Assembly: GCA_017454675.1 (NCBI GenBank)
Contig: JAFTCN010000033.1
Span: 1-35,080, forward strand
DNA length: 35,080 nt
Direction of reading: 5' to 3'
DNA from: Clostridia bacterium
Lineage (GTDB): Bacteria; Bacillota; Clostridia; Oscillospirales; CAG-272
Shown here piece by piece: positions 1 through 7,401 of the stretch. Under the pieces are notes generated by a model, which was not told where the DNA came from, did no database searches, and saw only the letters and a program-made list of their open reading frames with translations. The stretch's first letter is position 1. Each line of letters starts with the position of its first letter. The translations under genes were made by a program, and so were the position numbers.

Positions 1-36
1 GGCAGTTCATCTGCCGGCGGCGGACCCGCTAATGTT

Positions 37-468
37 TCAGATCCCGCAGTGTTCGCAGCTCGGGGCCTCGGGGAACAGGCTCTTATCGTATTCTATTCCG
101 TTTTTTTCGTAATAGTCCTTCACGGCCAGCTTTATCGCCTCCTCCGCCAGGACCGAACAGTGGAGCTTGTGGGGCGGCAGACCGTCGAGCGCCTCCGTGA
201 CCGCCCTGTTCGTCAGCTTCAGAGCTTCGGAGAGGGGCCGGCCCTTGATCAGTTCGGTGGCCATCGAGCTCGAGGCTATCGCGCTTCCGCAGCCGAATGT
301 CTCGAATTTGACGTCGGTCACGGTGCCGCCGTCGATCTTCAGGTATATCTTCATTATGTCTCCGCAGACGGGATTGCCGGCCTCACCGACGCCGTCGGCG
401 TCCGGGATGCTGCCCACGTTGCGCGGATTGCGGAAATGGTCCATTACTTTTTCGCTGTACAGCGCCAT
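37..468 (-). CDS. iscU: IscU/NifU-type Fe-S cluster assembly scaffold
   Basis: This 143-residue protein is a scaffold on which Fe-S clusters are built from sulfur delivered by a cysteine desulfurase. The three ligand cysteines are visible at C35 (in VCGDIMKIYL, with the conserved Asp two residues on), C60 (FGCGSAIASSS) and C104 (HCSVLAEEAI). The N-terminus YSEKVMDHFRNPRNVG is typical of the family. The tail ends SCEHCGI, a CxxC beyond the usual domain, which might be an extra metal ligand. The ATG at 468 is chosen because GAGAGG lies 8 nt upstream; a GTG at 477 in the same frame is less likely. It begins 1 nt after the nifS stop codon, so the two are certainly co-transcribed. It is most likely the general ISC-type scaffold of the cell and not nitrogen-fixation specific. 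Confidence 0.97.
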   Translation of the reverse strand: MALYSEKVMDHFRNPRNVGSIPDADGVGEAGNPVCGDIMKIYLKIDGGTVTDVKFETFGCGSAIASSSMATELIKGRPLSEALKLTNRAVTEALDGLPPHKLHCSVLAEEAIKLAVKDYYEKNGIEYDKSLFPEAPSCEHCGI

Positions 469-469
469 T

Positions 470-1669
470 TTATTCACCTCTCTCAGTAAACACGTGTTTT
501 CTTTTTCCGCTCTCGAGGTCGTGCCAGAAGGGGGACATGGCGCGCAGGTATTCCACGGCTTCCCTTACGGCATCGGTGATGCGGTCTGTGTCAGACTCCG
601 TCATATCCTCGCCGAGACTCAGCCGCAGCGAGCCGTGAGCGACCTCGCGCGGCCGCCCGATCGCCAGCAGGACGTGGCTCGGGTCGAGCGAGCCCGACGT
701 GCACGCCGAGCCCGATGAGGCGCATATTCCCTTGTCGTCGAGGAGCAGCAGGAGCGATTCGCCCTCGATGCCCTCGAAGCAGAAGTTCACGTTCGACGGC
801 AGACGCATCACGGGGTCTCCGTTGAGCGCGGAATACGGGATCCGCTTCAGCCCTTCGATGAGCCGGTCGCGCAGCGCGGTCAGCGCTTTCGCGTTTTCGT
901 CGATCCGCGCACACATTTCCGCGAATGCCGCGGCCGCAGCGGCGATGCCTCCGACGTTCTCGGTGCCGGCCCTCTTTCCGCGCTCCTGCGCTCCGCCCAG
1001 GATGATGCACTCGGGGACGATGTTCTTCCGCGCGAAGAGCACTCCGACCCCTTTCGGACCGTGGAACTTGTGCGCGGAGAGCGAGAGCATGTCGATGTTG
1101 TCGGCTTCGACGTCTATGTGAAGGTGACCCCCGGCCTGAACGGCGTCGGTGTGGAAGTACACCCCGCGTTCGCGGCAGACGGCGCCGATCTCTCTTACCG
1201 GCTGGACGGTCCCGATCTCGTTGTTCGCGTACATCACGCTGACGAAGCAGGTGTCGGGGCGTATCGCATCCTCGACTTCACCGGCAGTCACGATGCCGCG
1301 CGGGCCGACGTCGAGCAGCGTCACCTCAAAACCGCGCTTTTTCAGCCGGTCCAGCGAACGGAGCACGGCGTGATGTTCGAAGGCAGTCGATATAATGTGT
1401 TTTTTTCCTTTTCTCTCGCCGAGCGAGGCGAGCGTCATCAGCGCCTGGTTGTCCGATTCGCTTCCGCCCGACGTGAAATATATCTCGCGGGGCGTACAGC
1501 CGAGGTTTTCCGCGAATGTCGCGCGGGCAGCCTCGAGCGCCTCCTTTGCCTTCTGTCCGAAAGAATACAGGCTCGACGGATTCCCGTAGTTTTCGGAGAG
1601 GAAAGGGAGCATTGCCGCCACCGCGGCGGGGCTCATGGCAGTCGTCGCGGCGTTGTCTGCGTATATCAC
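470..1669 (-). CDS. nifS: Cysteine desulfurase NifS/IscS
   Basis: This 399-residue PLP enzyme removes sulfur from cysteine, giving alanine and a persulfide for Fe-S cluster or thio-modification pathways. It begins VIYADNAATT, has the FEHHAVL segment, the PLP lysine K201 in SLSAHKFHGPKG, and the catalytic loop SSGSACTSGSLDPSHVL with C323. Length and order match class-I desulfurases. The start is the GTG at 1669, because GGAGG sits 8 nt upstream and the protein then begins exactly at the family N-terminus; reading in frame from 1747 would add 26 basic, family-unlike residues that overlap an operator. iscU follows at once. In many Clostridia an iscR gene precedes nifS; none is present here, but the promoter has two operators (see 1737-1806). 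Confidence 0.97.
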   Translation of the reverse strand: MIYADNAATTAMSPAAVAAMLPFLSENYGNPSSLYSFGQKAKEALEAARATFAENLGCTPREIYFTSGGSESDNQALMTLASLGERKGKKHIISTAFEHHAVLRSLDRLKKRGFEVTLLDVGPRGIVTAGEVEDAIRPDTCFVSVMYANNEIGTVQPVREIGAVCRERGVYFHTDAVQAGGHLHIDVEADNIDMLSLSAHKFHGPKGVGVLFARKNIVPECIILGGAQERGKRAGTENVGGIAAAAAAFAEMCARIDENAKALTALRDRLIEGLKRIPYSALNGDPVMRLPSNVNFCFEGIEGESLLLLLDDKGICASSGSACTSGSLDPSHVLLAIGRPREVAHGSLRLSLGEDMTESDTDRITDAVREAVEYLRAMSPFWHDLESGKRKHVFTERGE

Positions 1670-1736
1670 TTTTGTTTTCCTCCGTTTTTGCCGCCCCGGA
1701 CGTCTGTGCCCGCGTCGCGCGGCTGTTGCCTGAACA

Positions 1737-1765
1737 TAATTACCCACCTCTCAGGTAGGTAATTA
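1737..1765. promoter_or_regulatory. Palindromic operator 2 at the nifS transcription start
   Basis: On the minus strand this reads TAATTACCTA-CCTGAGAGG-TGGGTAATTA. The inverted repeat is imperfect by one base pair and has the same TTACCTA-N9-TRGGTAA architecture as operator 1. The centres of the two sites are 40 bp apart, close to four helical turns. The site covers the predicted +1, so a bound dimer would block initiation or early elongation. Confidence 0.75.
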
Positions 1766-1766
1766 A

Positions 1767-1795
1767 ATTATAACACAATTTACCTACTGTGTCAA
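1767..1795 (-). promoter_or_regulatory. Sigma-A promoter of nifS-iscU
   Basis: Read on the minus strand, TTGACA (1790-1795) is followed by a 17-nt spacer and TATAAT (1767-1772), a perfect consensus promoter. The predicted transcription start is near 1760, giving a leader of about 90 nt before the GTG start of nifS. Such a strong promoter presumably needs repression, which fits the overlapping palindromes. Confidence 0.92.
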
Positions 1796-1806
1796 TAGGT
1801 AAATTG
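1776..1806. promoter_or_regulatory. Palindromic operator 1 over the nifS -35 box
   Basis: A perfect inverted repeat, CAATTTACCTA-N9-TAGGTAAATTG, whose 9-nt centre contains most of the -35 hexamer. Its arms and 9-nt spacing match the second palindrome at 1737-1765. Position and context (Fe-S operon) suggest an Rrf2-family regulator such as IscR; that identity is inference. Confidence 0.8.
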
Positions 1807-2057
1807 CATTTGTGTCTTATATTCTGTCTGCCGGTCAACCGGCGGGAAAGAGCCGGGCATCCCGGCCGGCCGGAGCGGACGTACGCCGTGCACCGCGTAT
1901 CAGCGGGCCTTTTTCGGTATGGAGAGCAGAGCCCGGGTTTCGGAGCGGTATTCGTTGTATCCCGGCTTCGATGACTGCCGCCTGTCGGCCATGGGTATGC
2001 TGACAAGGAGGAAGAGCAGGGTGTTCGCCCAGTTGGCCGTAAGTCTTCCGTCCTTTT
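1807..2057. other. Intergenic stretch with no supported gene
   Basis: About 250 nt between the nifS promoter region and the end of the acetyltransferase gene. I see no ribosome binding site with a convincing ORF, no tRNA and no U-tract terminator. The overlapping short frames on both strands have family-unlike, Arg/Pro-rich translations. It may hold remnants of a lost gene, such as a regulator that often precedes nifS, but nothing recognisable remains. Confidence 0.5.
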
Positions 2058-2618
2058 TCAGAGTGAAGTCCGGTCGAGTTCCAGCCGCATAAGCACGAGC
2101 TCCTGCCAGCCGGAATACCGCGAGCGGAAGCCGCGCGGGTTCCTGCCGTATTCGGTAAAACCGAAGCTCCGGTAGAGCGAGATCGCGGGGGTGTTGCCGG
2201 ACACGACCTCGAGCTCAAGCTGCGAGTATCCGGCGCGTCTGGCGCATTCTATGCAGGCTTCGGTCAGCGCCCTGCCGATGCCTTTGCCCCAGTGTTCCTT
2301 CAGCACGCTTATGCCGAAATCGGCCCTGTGGCGGTTTTTCTCCCTGTTTCCGACGGGATCGATCCCGGCGTCGCCCGCGACTCTTCCGTCTATCACCGCG
2401 ATAATGAAGGCGTTTCTGTCGCTCTCCTCCGCGGCCGCGAGGAACTTTTCCTCTCCTTCGACGGTATGGGTGTTCTCGTCGGGATACGAGAGCAGGTAGT
2501 CGGTCTCGCCGTGGACTTTGATGAAGCTGTCAAGGACCTCAGCCGCGTCTGCGGCCCGGGCGCTGCGCAAAAGGCAGCGCTCGCCTGTCTTCAGCACGAC
2601 TTCACGCTCAAATCTCAT
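2058..2618 (-). CDS. GNAT-family N-acetyltransferase
   Basis: This 186-residue single-domain acetyltransferase is expected to transfer acetyl from acetyl-CoA to an amine; the substrate is unknown. The acetyl-CoA binding motif A is clear at FGISVLKEHWGKGIGRALTE (about residues 122-141), followed by motif-B-like ELEVVSGNTPAISLYRSFGF (about 152-171). The N-terminal part fits the two-helix start of the RimJ/RimL-like group (LLRSARAADAAEVL). The start at 2618 overlaps the end of the upstream dehydrogenase gene by 11 nt, so the genes are translationally linked. The ribosome binding site is weak (GGAAG close to the ATG), consistent with coupling. Confidence 0.9.
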   Translation of the reverse strand: MRFEREVVLKTGERCLLRSARAADAAEVLDSFIKVHGETDYLLSYPDENTHTVEGEEKFLAAAEESDRNAFIIAVIDGRVAGDAGIDPVGNREKNRHRADFGISVLKEHWGKGIGRALTEACIECARRAGYSQLELEVVSGNTPAISLYRSFGFTEYGRNPRGFRSRYSGWQELVLMRLELDRTSL

Positions 2619-3591
2619 TTTCTTCCGGTCCCTGTCCTTTCTCTGTTTCTCTCAGCTCAGGTACTCCCGCAGGAACTCCGCGAGAAAACGGTGACGTTCC
2701 TCCGCGGCCTCCGGCAGGCCTTCCCGTCTTCTTTATTCTGCACCCGATCTCCGCTGCCTTCCGGTAGGCGAGATCCTGCAGTCTGTCGGGGAGAGGATCG
2801 ATGAGCCGCAGATACCATGTGTTCTTCACGCGGTACCGCAGGCGCGGATGCCGCGACGTCATCGCGCGGGCGACGGTCTTCGCGAGCACTTTCGCGTCGT
2901 GCGGATGCGACATCGCCCCTCTCATCAGCGGATCCAGGGCGTCGAGGATCTCACCGTAGTATCCGGTGCCGGCGCGCAGGTCGTCGAAACCCCGCTGAGC
3001 CTGGTCCAGCAGCCCGGTGCCGAAAGAGCCGGGCTGTATCTTAATAACTTTGATGCCGAGAAAGTTCAGTTCCCTGCGAAGGCCGTCGGTGTAGGCCTCC
3101 ACGCCGTATTTGGTGACCGCGTAGGGCGTGTTGAAGGGCTGCGCCTTCTCGAACCCGCATTCGGACGAAAAGTCGATCACGCGCCCCCGCGCGGCCTTCA
3201 CGAGAGGAAAGAAGATGCGGTTTATACGCATCATGCCGAAGAGGTTGACCGCCGCGAGCCTTTCCGTCACCGCGGCGGCGTCGCTCTCGACGAGCGAGGC
3301 CATCGTGTGGATCCCCGCGGCATTCACGACGGCGTCGAGGCCGCCTGTGTGCTCCTTAACGATGCGCAGACAGTCCGCGCAGCCGGCGTCGGACGTGACG
3401 TCGGTCACGACCGGTATCACGCGCTCTCCGCATCTTCCGGCGAGTTCGCGAAGCTTCTCCCCGTCTTTGTCGGCAGCGAAGACGCGCCACTCCGGGTATT
3501 TTTCAAGCAGGAACCCGATGCAGGCCGAGGCGAGTCCCCCGGCGGCGCCGGTGAACAGCGCGTATCTTGTTCTTTCAGCCCTGTTTTTCAT
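2608..3591 (-). CDS. Short-chain dehydrogenase/reductase (SDR)
   Basis: An NAD(P)-dependent oxidoreductase of about 327 residues. The Rossmann glycine motif TGAAGGLAS is near residues 14-22, VVNAAGIHTMA carries the NAG-like motif, DFSSECG the catalytic Ser, and YAVTKYG the YxxxK catalytic pair. The sequence after this, LRRELNFLGIKVIKIQPGSFGT, resembles the classical SDRs related to 11-beta-hydroxysteroid and retinol dehydrogenases; the true substrate is unknown. I chose the ATG at 3591 (AAGG 8 nt upstream); in-frame ATGs at 3606 and 3621 are possible, and the last forms an ATGA overlap with the transporter stop. The C-terminal 35 or so residues are a Gly/Pro/Arg-rich tail that overlaps the next gene. 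Confidence 0.9.
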   Translation of the reverse strand: MKNRAERTRYALFTGAAGGLASACIGFLLEKYPEWRVFAADKDGEKLRELAGRCGERVIPVVTDVTSDAGCADCLRIVKEHTGGLDAVVNAAGIHTMASLVESDAAAVTERLAAVNLFGMMRINRIFFPLVKAARGRVIDFSSECGFEKAQPFNTPYAVTKYGVEAYTDGLRRELNFLGIKVIKIQPGSFGTGLLDQAQRGFDDLRAGTGYYGEILDALDPLMRGAMSHPHDAKVLAKTVARAMTSRHPRLRYRVKNTWYLRLIDPLPDRLQDLAYRKAAEIGCRIKKTGRPAGGRGGTSPFSRGVPAGVPELRETEKGQGPEENEI

Positions 3592-3617
3592 ATCGCGTGC
3601 CTTCATTCGGGGAGACT

Positions 3618-4184
3618 TCATCCGAAAAGAGAGTACAGGATCAGTCCGGCGACGCCCGATCCCGCCATGACGAATACGGGATTCGGCTTCCACATACGCA
3701 GTACGAAGACCGCGACCGCGAAGATGGCGACCGCTATTATATCTGCCGACGCGAGGTCGGACGGCAGCGATCTCTGCCCGTAGAAGGCCAGAATTATCAG
3801 CGCGATACCCGCCGAGGCTATCATGGCGATCACGGCGGGCCGCAGGCCGGAGAGCACGCCCTGTATCATGTTCAGTTTCCTGAAGCGGTAGTAGAAGTAC
3901 GCGAGCACCGTGACGATGATGCAGGAGGGGAAGATGCACCCGAGCGTCGCGACGACCGCTCCGGGGATCCCGGCGACCTGTATGCCGACGAACGTCGCGG
4001 CGTTTATCGCTATCGGTCCGGGGGTCATCTCCGCTATCGCCATTATGTCGGCGAACTGCGTCATCGACAGCCACCCTTTCGCGTCTACGACCCTTTCCTG
4101 TATGAGGGGCATCGCGGCGTATCCGCCTCCGATGCTGAACAGCCCTATCTGGAGGAAGTTAAGGAAGAGCTCAAGATAGATCAC
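3618..4184 (-). CDS. chrA: Half-size chromate transporter, second partner
   Basis: A 188-residue membrane protein of the CHR family (PF02417 type), in which anions such as chromate are exported; many clostridial members have unproven substrates. The family N-terminus LFLNFLQIGLFSIGGGYAAMPLIQ has the GGG motif, and EMTPGPIAINAATFVG is the conserved PGP loop. About five hydrophobic segments follow. It is one half of a split pair: short CHR proteins are usually encoded as adjacent genes whose products act together. It overlaps the first partner by 14 nt and abuts the dehydrogenase gene downstream. The start at 4184 gives the family-like N-terminus directly. Confidence 0.92.
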   Translation of the reverse strand: MIYLELFLNFLQIGLFSIGGGYAAMPLIQERVVDAKGWLSMTQFADIMAIAEMTPGPIAINAATFVGIQVAGIPGAVVATLGCIFPSCIIVTVLAYFYYRFRKLNMIQGVLSGLRPAVIAMIASAGIALIILAFYGQRSLPSDLASADIIAVAIFAVAVFVLRMWKPNPVFVMAGSGVAGLILYSLFG

Positions 4185-4857
4185 CGTTTCCGCCCTCCTC
4201 TTTTTCTGCCTTTTTTCTGCTTTTCCTGTCGCGTATGAAGGTGTCGGCGGCCCCTGTCAGGCCGCACGCCAGGATGATTATTATTATGTTCACCGAGAAG
4301 AAGCGCGTCGCGACGAACGCCGCGGCCATGACGATCACAGGCAGGATGCGCTTCTGCCTGAACACTGTCTTCGCCATATTGATGACGACGTCGACGATCA
4401 CCGCCGCGACGCCGCACATCATGCCGGCCATGATCATACCGACGACCCGGCTGTCGCGGAACGCCTTGTAGAAGAAGGAGATCACCGAGATTATCACAAG
4501 CGGCGGGATCACCGTCCCGATCACGGTCAGCATCGCTCCGGGTATGCCGGCGACGCGGTATCCCACCAGTATCGAGGCGTTTACCGCTATCGCTCCCGGA
4601 GACGACTGGGCGATCGCTGTCATGTCGATCATCTCCTGTTCGTCGATCCACCCGAGCTCCTCCACGAATTTCTTTCTCATGAGCGGGATTATGACGAATC
4701 CCCCGCCGAATGTGAAGGCGCTGAGCTTCAGCGTCGACAGAAACAGCGTGAGGTATTTGTTTTTTGCTTTTTTCCCGGGTCTGTTCTCCGTCGTTTTGAC
4801 GGACCGCTCTTCCGCCTTTGTCTGTTCTTCCAATTTACCGCATTCCCTTCGGGCCAT
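4171..4857 (-). CDS. chrA: Half-size chromate transporter, first partner
   Basis: About 228 residues. A charged N-terminal tail of about 35 residues precedes the CHR-family membrane domain: LFLSTLKLSAFTFGGGFVII with the FGGG motif, then AQSSPGAIAVNASILVGYR as the PGA loop equivalent. The C-terminus is a Lys/Glu-rich cytoplasmic tail. It is the upstream half of a split pair with the 3618-4184 gene, and the 14-nt overlap suggests coupled synthesis for a heterodimer. The start is uncertain: ATG at 4857 lacks a clear ribosome binding site, and an in-frame TTG at 4833 has AAGGGA about 10 nt upstream. Actual substrate (chromate, sulfate or other anion) cannot be read from sequence. Confidence 0.9.
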   Translation of the reverse strand: MARRECGKLEEQTKAEERSVKTTENRPGKKAKNKYLTLFLSTLKLSAFTFGGGFVIIPLMRKKFVEELGWIDEQEMIDMTAIAQSSPGAIAVNASILVGYRVAGIPGAMLTVIGTVIPPLVIISVISFFYKAFRDSRVVGMIMAGMMCGVAAVIVDVVINMAKTVFRQKRILPVIVMAAAFVATRFFSVNIIIIILACGLTGAADTFIRDRKSRKKAEKEEGGNGDLS

Positions 4858-4907
4858 GTCTTTTGAATCGCGCCGCCGTGGTGCCGGGACGGCCGGAACA
4901 TACCGTG

Positions 4908-5972
4908 TCAGATGTTCCGCATGAAAAATCCGGAGACTCCGGAAAGAAACTCCCCGTCCGCCTTGTGGGCCCAGATGCTCCGGTCGATGTGCTCGTGCAT
5001 GTATTCCGACCTGTCTTTCGCGAATCTCCCGGCGTTCTCCTTCGCCTCCGCGTTGTAGTCGAGGCTCCGGGTCCACCTGTCGAATTCGGCGTTGTAGTCG
5101 TTGACGTACGCGAGCGCGTGTTCTGAGTAGTATATGTTGTTGTGCGCGCAGCCTTTGCGCATGACGAAGGTGAACCTCGGGTCGCCGCCGAACTTCTTCT
5201 CCCACAGACTGTAGCCGTATTCGGCCGGGATCACGGTGTCATTCTCGCCATGGGCGAAGAACACCGGCGTTTTCACCGACGAAAGTACGTCCGAGACGGT
5301 CACTCCGCCGTATTTTCCGTATTTCAGTTTTTCGTATACCTTGACATAAGGCATGATGACACCGATCCACCTGCCGATGATGCCCTCGCCCTTGACCCTT
5401 ATCAGGTCGGAAGTCCTGTCGAATCCCGCGAATGCCGCCGCGGCTCTGACTTCGGGACGGAATCTTAAGACCGCCGCCGCGCAGTATCCGCCCCAGCTGT
5501 GCCCCCACACCACTACGGGAAGCTTCGGTATACCGCCGGCGCTCTCGACATAGCCGATCGCCCGGTCAAGGTCAGACAGCCCCTGGGGCAGTCCGCCCAC
5601 TCCTTTGCCTTCGCTCTCGTCGTTTCCTGTGCCGTCGAAGGCGAAGACGCCAAATCCGGCCCCGGCGAAGTACTCGATGACATCGAGATAGCAGTTGTAT
5701 CCTCCGCCGCCGAAGCCGTGCGACATCACGACCGTCGCTGCCGGTTCGACGCCCTCCGCGGTGAAGTAGCAAGCCTTCAGCAGATCGCCCCCGGCAGAGC
5801 GGAACTCATGCGGGGCCATCCGCAGCTGCGGATATTCCGCGGGATCGAGGGCGCGGTATTCCGGAGTGACGAATCTCTTTGAAAAGAATCTCTCGTACAG
5901 TACGGCCGTTATTATCCCGGGGACGATGACGAACAGTGTCAGAGCCGCGGCGATGATATATAGCGCAGTCAT
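4908..5972 (-). CDS. Membrane-anchored alpha/beta hydrolase
   Basis: A 354-residue serine hydrolase. Residues 3-26 (ALYIIAAALTLFVIVPGIIT) form one hydrophobic helix, probably a membrane anchor with the catalytic domain outside. The fold is shown by TVVMSHGFGGGGYN (oxyanion region), the nucleophile elbow VVWGHSWGGY, the acid in FAHGENDTVIP, and the likely catalytic His in GCAHNNIYYSE. It resembles BAAT/Esterase-type hydrolases; the substrate is unknown. About 50 nt separate it from the chromate-transporter pair. A second, cytoplasmic alpha/beta hydrolase occurs at 16120-17049, and a third small one at 20863-21495. Confidence 0.88.
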   Translation of the reverse strand: MTALYIIAAALTLFVIVPGIITAVLYERFFSKRFVTPEYRALDPAEYPQLRMAPHEFRSAGGDLLKACYFTAEGVEPAATVVMSHGFGGGGYNCYLDVIEYFAGAGFGVFAFDGTGNDESEGKGVGGLPQGLSDLDRAIGYVESAGGIPKLPVVVWGHSWGGYCAAAVLRFRPEVRAAAAFAGFDRTSDLIRVKGEGIIGRWIGVIMPYVKVYEKLKYGKYGGVTVSDVLSSVKTPVFFAHGENDTVIPAEYGYSLWEKKFGGDPRFTFVMRKGCAHNNIYYSEHALAYVNDYNAEFDRWTRSLDYNAEAKENAGRFAKDRSEYMHEHIDRSIWAHKADGEFLSGVSGFFMRNI

Positions 5973-6026
5973 TCTTTGGTTTGCCTTCCGCTTTCCGTGA
6001 AGTTTTTCGCCCCGGCGGGCGGCGGG

Positions 6027-7313
6027 TCATTTATTCAGAACGTAATCGATGAGGAACGGCTGTTCCGCGGCGTCCTGGAAGCGCAGCAGCACGGCGTCGC
6101 CCGGCTGAAGCGAGAGCCGCAGCATGTCCGTGCCGTCGTTCAGCACGCGCTGCATGCCGTCCTCTTTACTTACCTCGTAAACTCTGAAGTTCTTCTTCAG
6201 AGCCAGCACGAAGCCGGCGGCGAGTTCGTAGTCGCGGTTGAGGACGAACAGATATCTGTTGCCTTCGGAGTCTGAGAATTCTCCCGCCGAGATCCTGAAC
6301 GGGAGCTCGCCGTCCGCCAGGATCCCGCTGTCCGACAGCGGCCGGCGGAAACGGTCGAATTCGACCCGTCCGCGCAGGAGTTCGGGCGAATGGAAGACGG
6401 CTTCGCTTCGGAGGGCGGTCAGCGTCTTTCCGAGCTGGTATGAGCGGCTGTTGAGCTCCTTCGTTGAGAAGAAGAGAGGACCGCGGCTGCCGTCGGACGT
6501 CAGCGCTCCGTTGTAGACGTTGTAATTCTGCAGCCCGACGGCCCCGTACATCAGCGCGTTGTACTGCTGTACGCGCACCTGAGCGGGGGTGAGCTTCCTG
6601 TATATGTATTTTCCGGGGTCGTCCTGTGTCTGGAAGTAGAACCACATCGGTATGCCGTGTTCCAGTGAGAGTTCACGCAAAAGGCCGATGTCGAGGAAGA
6701 GCTCGCTCCCGTCAAGCTGGGCTTCGGGAGTGACCTCCTTCTTGTTCCAGAAGGGGTAGAAGTCGAGCGACAGCACCGCCGGCGATATCGTCTCTGTGTA
6801 TTCTCTCAGATATCCTTCGAACAGCCCGTTCTTCCAGGTCTTGGTACGGTTGTAGCTGGGGATCGCGACGGTGAAGGGAAGTCTCCCGGGGTCGGCCTTT
6901 TCGACTGCCGCGACCTGAGCCGCGGCGTCGCGGATCTTTTCGGTCGACAGCGGCTCGTCCCAGACGTAGTATCCGGCGAAATGGCGGAATTTCCGCGTGA
7001 ATCCGACATACGCTGCGAGCTTTTCCCCGTCGATCGGGGCTCCGCCCCTCGTCTCCTGGAATCCGCCGTAGACGTCCCAGTTCTGGAAGATGCCGTCGAT
7101 CCCGACTTCCTCGCACGCTGTTATGCAGCGCAGCGAGTCATCGGGCTTTACCCAGGCGAACTCGACGGTGTTGAATCCGAGTTCCCGGCAGAGCTCGAGT
7201 CCCCGCCGCAGGTTCGACATGTTTGCGTTGAAGGTGGATATGACCAGCCTGTCCTGTCTGTATTTGCGTTTCGGATTCCCGAGCGGGTATCTGAAGATCA
7301 CTTTGGTTTCCAT
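6027..7313 (-). CDS. Putative TIM-barrel glycoside hydrolase
   Basis: A 428-residue protein without signal peptide. The first two-thirds look like a beta/alpha barrel: LELCRELGFNTVEFAWVKP early, AGYYVWDEPLSTEKIRDAA with a WDEP motif in which the Glu could be the acid/base, VLSLDFYPFWN, and GIPMWFYFQTQDDPGKY. The last 100 residues (YLFVLNRDYELAAGFVLAL, then LSLQPGDAVLLRF) look like the small beta-sandwich that ends many glycosidases. I recognise the general GH42/GH5-like or DUF4434-like architecture but no specific family, so function is inference. The start is secure: GGAGG lies 5 nt before the ATG at 7313. It lies just downstream of an ABC exporter operon, separated by a GC-rich hairpin. Confidence 0.65.
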   Translation of the reverse strand: METKVIFRYPLGNPKRKYRQDRLVISTFNANMSNLRRGLELCRELGFNTVEFAWVKPDDSLRCITACEEVGIDGIFQNWDVYGGFQETRGGAPIDGEKLAAYVGFTRKFRHFAGYYVWDEPLSTEKIRDAAAQVAAVEKADPGRLPFTVAIPSYNRTKTWKNGLFEGYLREYTETISPAVLSLDFYPFWNKKEVTPEAQLDGSELFLDIGLLRELSLEHGIPMWFYFQTQDDPGKYIYRKLTPAQVRVQQYNALMYGAVGLQNYNVYNGALTSDGSRGPLFFSTKELNSRSYQLGKTLTALRSEAVFHSPELLRGRVEFDRFRRPLSDSGILADGELPFRISAGEFSDSEGNRYLFVLNRDYELAAGFVLALKKNFRVYEVSKEDGMQRVLNDGTDMLRLSLQPGDAVLLRFQDAAEQPFLIDYVLNK

Positions 7314-7342
7314 GGAAGCCTCCTTTGCGGACTGTGTGAGGC

Positions 7343-7358
7343 GGCCCGGCGACGGGCC
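7343..7358. other. GC-rich hairpin between ABC permease and putative glycosidase
   Basis: GGCCCG-GCGA-CGGGCC is a perfect 6-bp stem with a 4-nt loop in the gap between the permease stop and the start region of the putative glycosidase. No T-tract follows on the minus strand, so it is not a standard intrinsic terminator. It may slow polymerase or protect an RNA end. Confidence 0.35.
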
Positions 7359-7401
7359 GGCCCTGTATGTCAGTGAATGACCGCCGTACTGCCGCCGCGG
7401 G

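Noticed and set aside
1..36. Start of a further minus-strand gene (ATG at 10) and a GGCAG-TTCAT-CTGCC hairpin
   Set aside because: Only three codons are visible and there is no ribosome binding site; the hairpin is short and has no T-tract.
1740..2006. Minus-strand ORF of 88 codons upstream of nifS as a possible iscR
   Set aside because: No helix-turn-helix or cysteine motif; it runs through the promoter and operators of nifS.
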